Origin: an uncultured Actinomycetes bacterium
GTDB taxonomy: Bacteria > Actinomycetota > Actinomycetes > Nanopelagicales > Nanopelagicaceae
DNA length: 7,172 bases
NCBI GenBank assembly: GCA_903875815.1
Contig: CAIQXR010000189.1
Location: 1-7,172 of the forward strand
Reading direction: 5' to 3'
The translations under genes and the position numbers were made by a program. Below, piece by piece: positions 1 through 4,517 of this stretch. Under the pieces are notes generated by a model. The model was not told the DNA's origin and did no database searches. It saw nothing but the letters and a program-made list of their open reading frames with translations. Each line of letters opens with the position of its first letter. Position 1 is the stretch's first letter.

Positions 1-944
1 ATTGTCTTGGCGAGCTCTCTACTGGTGAGATCTTTCGGAAAATCTCTGCAGCCGCTGATCTGCAACCCGAACTCACCGAACTTCTGACTCGGTTATCGGC
101 GTCGGGCTTTCTCGTATGGGAAAAGCACTCGAGCAAATCAAAGTTACTTCGAGCAGTCAATGAAATGAGCACCCATGGTCGGATGCTGCCTGAAATAAAT
201 TTAACAAGATCGCTCGAATCCATTCGAGAGCGCTCCTCAAAATCCATTCTGATCTTTGGCGAGAATCGATTGGCCCATCATCTCACCACCTTGCTTCGCG
301 CTTCTGGGTTTGGAGTGGTGAAGCGAATTGATCGGCGAGAAGTAGATCGCAGAGATACCGCGGTGATCCATCCGCAGATCACTCCCCAAGAAGTTATTGG
401 GCTTGCCTTTAGGCAGAGCGATGTCGGATTAGATCGGGCTAATGTGCTCTCTGAATTGGAGGCAGGTGTAAATATTCACGAACACCATAAAGCTCAGAAA
501 AGTAAAGCAGAGCAGGACTTTCCGAGTATTCCCTCCTTCATCATCTCCACATATGAAACCCAACCCGATTATCGCTATCGCTGGATGAATGAAGCTATTC
601 CCCATCTCTTGATTTCATCACTTGCCGATCATCAGATTGATATTGGCCCCATCGTCATTCCTGGTGAGAGCGCCTGCGGGCGGTGTATCGAAATCGCCGA
701 GAGCTCAGTAAATCCGATCTATCGAAAATGGCGGTTACGCGAGATGCATTCGATCGGAACCGAACTCACAGCTGCAACGGTCAGCGCCCTGGGCGGACTC
801 ATCGTTCTCGAACTCATTCAATTCTTTAGTGGCGGTTCCACACTGATGGGGCGATCCAAGCGATTTGATCTGCATAATGCGATGAGCCCAGTGGATATGT
901 ACTGGGCCCCGCAGCCAGAGTGCGGATGCACGGAACTAAATTAG
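1..944 (+). CDS. ThiF/TOMM cyclodehydratase-like protein, 5' partial
   Basis: The reading frame is open from the left edge (first full codon at 3) to the TAG at 942-944, so the Met at 165 is probably internal. Before it, the frame encodes a helical stretch (ELSTGEIFRKI...LTELLTRLSASGFLVWE) resembling the winged-helix, leader-peptide-clamp region that precedes the ThiF-like fold in azoline-peptide (TOMM) cyclodehydratase proteins. Counting from Met165, residues 27-50 (SILIFGENRLAHHL...) look like the first beta-alpha unit of a Rossmann-like fold, though the glycine-rich nucleotide loop is not clear. Residues 160-175 (IGPIVIPGESACGRC) and the C-terminal PECGC match the family pattern; Cys171, Cys174, Cys253 and Cys255 are likely structural zinc ligands. 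No YcaO partner or precursor peptide is visible here. Its place and orientation opposite whiB7 match M. tuberculosis Rv3196, which I recall as a cyclodehydratase-domain protein. The role is unknown; the family call is moderately sure. The last seven codons lie in unit 1 of a tandem array. Confidence 0.72.
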   Translation, partial: CLGELSTGEIFRKISAAADLQPELTELLTRLSASGFLVWEKHSSKSKLLRAVNEMSTHGRMLPEINLTRSLESIRERSSKSILIFGENRLAHHLTTLLRASGFGVVKRIDRREVDRRDTAVIHPQITPQEVIGLAFRQSDVGLDRANVLSELEAGVNIHEHHKAQKSKAEQDFPSIPSFIISTYETQPDYRYRWMNEAIPHLLISSLADHQIDIGPIVIPGESACGRCIEIAESSVNPIYRKWRLREMHSIGTELTAATVSALGGLIVLELIQFFSGGSTLMGRSKRFDLHNAMSPVDMYWAPQPECGCTELN

Positions 945-1040
945 TGCGGATGCACGGAACTAAATTAGTGCGGATGCACGGAACTAAATTAGTGCGGATG
1001 CACGGAACTAAATTAGTGCGGATGCACGGAACTTAACTAG
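921..1040. repeat. Tandem array, five 24-bp units at a convergent gene end
   Basis: Units at 921-944, 945-968, 969-992, 993-1016 and 1017-1040 abut exactly. Each begins TGCGGATG and ends AAATTAG. The first four are identical; the fifth differs at two bases (1034 A to T, 1037 T to C). Unit 1 encodes the last seven residues (CGCTELN) and TAG stop of the plus-strand gene. Because 24 is a multiple of three, that frame contains five TAG codons in succession. Unit 5 contains the last codons and TAA stop of whiB7 on the other strand. Each unit junction holds the palindrome ACTAAATTAGT and a short inverted repeat GTGC-GGAT-GCAC. There is no U-tract, so it is not a classical intrinsic terminator. There are no unique spacers, so it is not CRISPR. 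Confidence 0.97.
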
Positions 1041-1419
1041 CAAGTTCCATCTCATCTGAACTCCCGTTTGCAGTCTCATCCTCGCCGGCTACACAATTCT
1101 CCAGTGGAGCTAAACGTGGTCGACCAGCTTTTCGCTTCGCCATAATCGTTTTGCCATCCTCGAAGAGTTCGCCGCCCCAGACACCGCATGGTTCTTGGCG
1201 TGACAACGCACCTTCCAGACATTGTGCCTTGAGTGGACAACTGCCACAGAGCGCTTTCGCTGCAGCAACCGTTGCAGGATTGTCGGAGAAGAATGTCTCG
1301 GGCTCGGCCGTGTGGCAGGGAAGGTTAAAGGAAGCGTCGGCGGTATAGCCCACCCCTACCTTCGCCTCTGGGCCTTCGGCCCAGCCTGGTACCAACAATT
1401 CGCTGAAGAGAACGCTCAT
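1033..1419 (-). CDS. whiB7: WhiB7-type iron-sulfur transcriptional regulator
   Basis: A 128-residue Wbl protein. Cys35, Cys58, Cys61 and Cys67 fit the C-Xn-C-X2-C-X5-C pattern that binds a 4Fe-4S cluster. EPCGVWGGELF (76-86) is the Wbl turn motif, and KRKAGRPR (95-102) is an AT-hook, which among Wbl proteins marks WhiB7. The stretches LPCH, CPL-QCL, GVWGGE and the GRPR tail align closely with my recollection of M. tuberculosis WhiB7, including the opening MSVL. In that family WhiB7 works with the primary sigma factor to activate intrinsic antibiotic-resistance and translation-stress genes, including its own. The protein is longer than the roughly 92-residue mycobacterial form: about 10 more residues before the first Cys and about 25 acidic/polar residues after the AT-hook. 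The usual Trp of EPWGVWGG is Cys78. ATG 1419 has a good Shine-Dalgarno. It is probably controlled by the leader at 1420-1880. Confidence 0.93.
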   Translation of the reverse strand: MSVLFSELLVPGWAEGPEAKVGVGYTADASFNLPCHTAEPETFFSDNPATVAAAKALCGSCPLKAQCLEGALSRQEPCGVWGGELFEDGKTIMAKRKAGRPRLAPLENCVAGEDETANGSSDEMELAS

Positions 1420-1424
1420 CGCTT

Positions 1425-1433
1425 CTCACCTTT
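1425..1433 (-). promoter_or_regulatory. Ribosome binding site of whiB7
   Basis: The minus strand reads AAAGGTGAG, 5 nt before ATG 1419. It is the only good Shine-Dalgarno seen before any gene start in the window. This fits whiB7 being translated from a long leader transcript, while the other visible starts look leaderless or coupled. Confidence 0.75.
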
Positions 1434-1560
1434 CGCTCGGTTCTTCTCGGATCTTTCACAATCCACTAGATACTGCTCGGTCAACTTTCTTTACTCACTA
1501 CTCGCTTACTTCTTGCTCTCTTGCTTTCTTACCTATCTGCTCTAATTGATGTGGCCTGGA
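1434..1560 (-). other. Purine-rich spacer of the whiB7 leader
   Basis: Between the terminator and the whiB7 Shine-Dalgarno, the minus (RNA-like) strand is strongly purine-rich around 1487-1545, with loose repeats of GTAAG, GCAAGA and GTGAGT. Little internal base pairing is apparent, so it should be mostly unstructured RNA. I see no convincing second promoter: TTGACC occurs near 1475-1480, but no -10 element lies at the right distance. A GTG-started 16-codon frame ends on the ATGA of the whiB7 start but has no Shine-Dalgarno. Confidence 0.5.
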
Positions 1561-1601
1561 TAAAGCAAAAGGGCCGCTCATCCGATTGGATGTGCGGCCC
1601 T
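1561..1601 (-). terminator. Intrinsic terminator (attenuator) upstream of whiB7
   Basis: Plus-strand 1571-1583 (GGGCCGCTCATCC) and 1588-1600 (GGATGTGCGGCCC) form a 13-bp stem with one internal mismatch and a 4-nt loop. Read on the minus strand it is followed by TTTTGCTTT (1562-1570), giving a strong GC-rich hairpin plus U-tract. The plus-strand direction has no T-run after the hairpin, so it acts on transcription toward whiB7. It lies 18 nt after the uORF stop codon and about 140 nt before the whiB7 start. A terminator between the promoter and the start of its own gene points to conditional readthrough, as known for whiB7 leaders in other actinobacteria. Confidence 0.9.
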
Positions 1602-1639
1602 GGGGCTTTAACTCTCAGTTACCTGAGGTTGCTCCAGGA
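1598..1639 (-). promoter_or_regulatory. Candidate anti-terminator stem around the uORF stop
   Basis: Minus-strand TCCTGGAGC (1639-1631) can pair with GCCCCAGGG (1606-1598), giving seven Watson-Crick pairs, one G-U and one A-C mismatch. The second arm takes the three G residues that start the terminator stem, so the two structures compete. Inside it, CTCAG (1627-1623) and CTGAG (1618-1614) form a small hairpin with loop GTAA, and that loop holds the uORF stop codon. A ribosome at the stop would cover 1631-1639 and let the terminator form. One stalled earlier would leave this stem free. The pairing is seen by eye; the regulatory reading is inference. Confidence 0.45.
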
Positions 1640-1828
1640 TCCGCCACCCATAAAATGCTTATTCGCATTTGCAGATGTGCCGAATGTGGCTGTGGCTGCA
1701 TAAGCGCGATAAGCGTGGGCTGCGGTTGAATGTGGGCGAGTAGCCGGTGTTGAAGCTACTGATGCCAAGGCACGCCAAGCAGGCGCAACGAGTGCGATTG
1801 CTCCGGAGTTAATAACTGCCTGTGACAT
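1619..1828 (-). CDS. Alanine-rich leader peptide (uORF) of whiB7
   Basis: A 69-codon frame from ATG 1828 to TAA 1619, between uvrD2 and the whiB7 terminator. Eighteen of 69 residues are Ala (about 26%), clustered in the first two thirds as in AIALVAPAWRALASVA and STAAHAYRAYAATA. It has no Cys and no recognisable domain, and I know no homologue. The ATG has no Shine-Dalgarno but lies 7 nt after a -10-like TACCCT, so it may be leaderless. The frame extends to a TTG at 1870, but that start overlaps the probable promoter and is less likely. Known whiB7 leaders in actinobacteria carry a uORF whose translation decides termination, and mycobacterial work has tied whiB7 induction to alanine shortage. 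The alanine content here fits a sensor of translation and alanine supply. The peptide itself may have no function. A small stand-alone protein is the alternative. Confidence 0.6.
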   Translation of the reverse strand: MSQAVINSGAIALVAPAWRALASVASTPATRPHSTAAHAYRAYAATATFGTSANANKHFMGGGSWSNLR

Positions 1829-1835
1829 GTCGATA

Positions 1836-1880
1836 AGGGTAGGGGGAAGCCAATTGCTGGCGCAACCCAATTAATTAATT
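1836..1880 (-). promoter_or_regulatory. Probable whiB7 promoter with AT-rich element
   Basis: On the minus strand, AATTAATTAATT (1880-1869) is followed by 3 nt, then TTGCGC (1865-1860) as -35, an 18-nt spacer, TACCCT (1841-1836) as -10 fitting TAnnnT, then 7 nt to ATG 1828. WhiB7-dependent promoters carry an AT-rich stretch just upstream of the -35, which the AT-hook contacts. This layout therefore suggests autoactivation and a transcript starting at or next to the uORF start codon. The AT-rich block overlaps the uvrD2 stop codon (1871-1873). Confidence 0.5.
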
Positions 1881-3538
1881 GCGCTCAAAAACGGGCTGGG
1901 TTGGCCGTAATAGGAGATTTCGATCCGAGATTTGGCTCTAGTCAGGCCCACATAGAAGAGCCGGCGCTCCTCATCGATCGCCGCGCCCATGGGCAGCAAG
2001 CCATCGCTCACGCCGGCGAGATAGACGTTCTCCCATTCCAGACCCTTGGCAGCATGCAACGTGGCCAAAATGACGCCTGGCAAGGTGGGCGGGTTATTTT
2101 GCTCGGCGCGATCTTCGAGCTCGCGCAAGAAGGTGCGCATGGATGGGGCGCCATCATCGAACATTGTCTGGGCTAGCCGCAGAAGAGCATGGATGTAATC
2201 TGCTTCGCCGAAGGGGCGCAGAATGGATTTCACATCTTCCAGCCAATTGCCATCTTCGGAAGGCAGCACGGACGCCTGTCGAATTACTTTCATGACATCG
2301 CGAACATCCGTGCGTTCGAAGAAGCGTTCAGTGCTCTTGACCTGGGTCTTCACGCCAACTTCGGCCAAGGATGTTTCAAAGAGATCTAACTGTGAATTGG
2401 TGCGAGTCAAGATCGCAATCTCTGGCATCGATGGACTCTGATCAATGAGGTTGCGAATCGAATGTGCAATGGATTGTGCTTCTTGGTGAGCGTTAGTAAA
2501 TCCACTGACTACCGGCTTGGCGCCAGAAGTATTCATGGATGCCAATTCATGACCCTCTTTGCCGATCATGCCGCCAGCGCGCAATACGGCATTGGCGCTA
2601 CCGATAATTTCGGGGGTGGATCGATATCCGCGAGTCAGGCGAATAACTTTTGCTTCCGGGAAGCGGCCGGTAAAGCCAAGAAGGAATGTCGATGTTGCAC
2701 CGGCGAAGGAGTAAATAGTCTGGGCAGCATCTCCCACTACGCAAATGTCGTCTCGGCTGCCGAGCCAAAGATTGAGTAACCGCTGCTGGAGTGGTGAGAC
2801 GTCCTGATATTCATCCACCGTGAAATAGCGATATTGATCGCGAACTTTATCGCGCGCCATTTTATCTTCTTCTAACATGCCGACGGTTAAGAGTAAGACA
2901 TCTTCAAAATCGATGGCACGTTCTTGGCGCTTGAGCGTTTCATAAGCATCATAAATTTTTGCGATATCGCCAAACTTCTCGCGATCGCCACGGCCGCTAC
3001 CCAAACGCAATTCGCGACCGAGGGTCGTGGCTTGTTCGACATAGTCCTGCGGACCAATCTCCAGCGCCTTTGCCCATTCGATTTCACTGGCGATCTCACG
3101 CAAATTGCTCGCTGATGGTGCCAGCGTGCTATCGGACCGGGAAAGTGATTCCGAGATGAAGCCAGATTTCATCGTTAACAGCGAGGGAAATTGGCCACCG
3201 AAGGAGTATGGCCAGAAGTAAGTGAGCTGCTTGAGGGCAGCGGCGTGGAAAGTGCGAGCAGTTGCGTTGGGAACACCGAGCGAGCGAAGTCGGGCGCGCA
3301 TCTCACCGGCTGCGCGAGCAGTAAAGGTCAGCGCTAAAACTTTTCCTGGATCAGTAACACCGGCTGCGATGGCATATGCAATTCGATGGGTAATTACCCG
3401 AGTCTTGCCGGTTCCTGCGCCAGCGATAACGCAGACCGGACCTTGGATGGCGGTAACTACTTCGCGTTGCTCGGGATCCAAATTAGCAAGGATTGATTCC
3501 ATACTGCGCACGGGATCAGGAATTAATGGGTTGGCCAT
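1871..3538 (-). CDS. uvrD2: UvrD2-type SF1 DNA helicase, short form
   Basis: A 555-residue SF1A helicase. Visible motifs: Q-motif LDPEQRE (20-26), Walker A AGAGTGKT (39-46), motif Ia ALTFTARAAGEM (69-80), motif II VDEYQD (241-246), motif III VVGDAAQTIYSF (267-278), YRST (305-308), motif V LHAAKGLEW (494-502) and motif VI ERRLFYVGLTRAK (524-536). The ARTFHAAALKQLTYFWP and IEWAKALEIGP stretches, with the nudC neighbour, point to UvrD2, a DNA-repair 3'-5' helicase, rather than UvrD1/PcrA. Mycobacterial UvrD2 is about 700 residues and ends with a tetracysteine motif and an HRDC domain. This protein stops just after motif VI (...PSPFLSAIN) and lacks both. ATG 3538 overlaps nudC by 23 bp, which suggests coupling; ATG 3502 is an alternative, and neither has a clear Shine-Dalgarno. 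A TTG at 3550 is unlikely. Confidence 0.88.
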   Translation of the reverse strand: MANPLIPDPVRSMESILANLDPEQREVVTAIQGPVCVIAGAGTGKTRVITHRIAYAIAAGVTDPGKVLALTFTARAAGEMRARLRSLGVPNATARTFHAAALKQLTYFWPYSFGGQFPSLLTMKSGFISESLSRSDSTLAPSASNLREIASEIEWAKALEIGPQDYVEQATTLGRELRLGSGRGDREKFGDIAKIYDAYETLKRQERAIDFEDVLLLTVGMLEEDKMARDKVRDQYRYFTVDEYQDVSPLQQRLLNLWLGSRDDICVVGDAAQTIYSFAGATSTFLLGFTGRFPEAKVIRLTRGYRSTPEIIGSANAVLRAGGMIGKEGHELASMNTSGAKPVVSGFTNAHQEAQSIAHSIRNLIDQSPSMPEIAILTRTNSQLDLFETSLAEVGVKTQVKSTERFFERTDVRDVMKVIRQASVLPSEDGNWLEDVKSILRPFGEADYIHALLRLAQTMFDDGAPSMRTFLRELEDRAEQNNPPTLPGVILATLHAAKGLEWENVYLAGVSDGLLPMGAAIDEERRLFYVGLTRAKSRIEISYYGQPSPFLSAIN

Positions 3539-4460
3539 ACCACGCTTCAATCATCTTGCGGGAAACGCTCATCGCTGGCGGTAAATTCAGTGAACCATCA
3601 GCCACTGCTGCCATGAGTTCGGGGCGCGAGAACCATTTGATATCAACGATCTCCTCGCCATCAGGCTTCGCTAATTCCGGCGAATCAGTCACGGCCGAGA
3701 ATGCGATCATGATCGAGGCTGGGAAAGGCCATGGTTGTGAACCCAAGTAAGTGATTTCACTGACGGGTAAATTCGCCTCTTCCATGACTTCGCGAGCAAC
3801 GCACCGCTCGAAAGATTCACCAGCGTCGACAAAGCCAGCGAAGTTGGAGTAGCGACCTTCAGCCCAAACTTTCTGTCGGCCGAGCAAGATTCGATCTGCG
3901 CGATCTGTCACCAGAACAATCATTGCTGGATCGGTGCGCGGATAATGTTCGCTGCCATCGTTATCGCAGCGACGCACCGAACCGCCATTACTGGAGGTAG
4001 TAGTAGAACCGCACTTAGGGCAGAAACGATGCGTGTGATGCCAATTCGCTAACGCTTGCGAGTGAACAGCAAGGCCGATCTCTACATCGCTGAGGTCATC
4101 GCCAATTTCGCGAAGGGTATTAAAGTTTTCGAGCGCTTCGATTGCCTTCTCACCGGGCGTTGCTTCATTCGAGAAATCTTCGCTCTGAACGGATTGAGTA
4201 CACCAGGCGAAATAGCCAATGCCGTCTTGTAGGCCGAGAAAAATCTTTTCGCCTTCATAAAATTTCGATGCGCTATGTAGAGCGGCGATATCCGCGGCCT
4301 GAAGAAATGCCAACCCAGTGCCACTTGTTGCAAACTTGCCATCGGCGATATGGAGAATCCGGCCGGACTCCCACAGCTCTCCCAATTGTGCTGGATCTAG
4401 CCGTAGATCCCCCGCACGATCAATTCCCGCACGTGCGAGAGGGAGTTCTAATGGCTTCAC
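3516..4460 (-). CDS. nudC: NAD+ diphosphatase NudC (Nudix hydrolase)
   Basis: A 314-residue protein with the NudC layout: N-terminal domain (about 1-145), zinc motif, then Nudix domain. The Nudix box at 209-231 (GFVDAGE...REVMEEANL) keeps the catalytic REVMEE core. SQPWPFP at 241-247 is the NudC signature that separates NAD(H) pyrophosphatases from other Nudix enzymes. The family hydrolyses NAD(H) to NMN(H) and AMP and can remove NAD caps from RNA; the mycobacterial enzyme also degrades NAD-drug adducts. Zinc ligands Cys147, Cys150 and Cys165 are present, but the fourth Cys of the E. coli enzyme is Asp168, with His172 nearby. The Nudix-box glycine after EEx is Asn230. The only usable start is GTG 4460, since an in-frame TAA lies 9 nt upstream of it. 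It sits 6 nt after a -10-like hexamer and overlaps uvrD2 at its 3' end. Confidence 0.93.
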   Translation of the reverse strand: MKPLELPLARAGIDRAGDLRLDPAQLGELWESGRILHIADGKFATSGTGLAFLQAADIAALHSASKFYEGEKIFLGLQDGIGYFAWCTQSVQSEDFSNEATPGEKAIEALENFNTLREIGDDLSDVEIGLAVHSQALANWHHTHRFCPKCGSTTTSSNGGSVRRCDNDGSEHYPRTDPAMIVLVTDRADRILLGRQKVWAEGRYSNFAGFVDAGESFERCVAREVMEEANLPVSEITYLGSQPWPFPASIMIAFSAVTDSPELAKPDGEEIVDIKWFSRPELMAAVADGSLNLPPAMSVSRKMIEAWYGQPINS

Positions 4461-4466
4461 GAGCCC

Positions 4467-4495
4467 AACTTACCTGAAGTGCACAGGGCTGCGAA
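4467..4495 (-). promoter_or_regulatory. Possible leaderless nudC-uvrD2 promoter
   Basis: Minus-strand TTCGCA (4495-4490), a 17-nt spacer and TAAGTT (4472-4467, fits TAnnnT) lie 6 nt before the GTG start at 4460. No good Shine-Dalgarno is present, so transcription could start at or beside the start codon. The -35 match is weak. Confidence 0.35.
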
Positions 4496-4504
4496 AAGCG
4501 CCTC

Positions 4505-4510
4505 TAGGCT
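4505..4510 (+). promoter_or_regulatory. Possible -10 element of the endonuclease-family gene
   Basis: TAGGCT fits TAnnnT and lies exactly 7 nt before ATG 4518, the same spacing as the -10-like hexamer before the whiB7 uORF. There is no Shine-Dalgarno and no convincing -35. It supports ATG 4518 as a leaderless start over the GTG at 4479. Confidence 0.35.
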
Positions 4511-4517
4511 TACCCGT

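Noticed and set aside
921..1040. CRISPR array
   Set aside because: Units abut with no unique spacers, only 24 bp long, and overlap two coding ends; no cas genes.
1420..1470. GTG-started 16-codon frame ending on the ATGA of the whiB7 start
   Set aside because: No Shine-Dalgarno and no conserved content; the overlap can arise by chance.
1222..1545. Plus-strand frames of 107 and 65 residues opposite whiB7
   Set aside because: Antisense to a clearly conserved WhiB7 and its leader; no domain and no start signal.
1829..1870. TTG start extending the uORF to 83 codons
   Set aside because: It would place the probable -35 and -10 inside the coding region and lacks a Shine-Dalgarno; ATG 1828 fits the promoter spacing.
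1619..1870. uORF as a decayed UvrD2 C-terminus (tetracysteine/HRDC)
   Set aside because: No Cys pairs from ATG 1828 onward, no HRDC-like pattern, and composition is plainly different.
4479..4517. GTG 4479 as start of the EEP-family gene
   Set aside because: The EEP fold begins at MRIATWN, and the extra 13 codons cover the probable -10 element.
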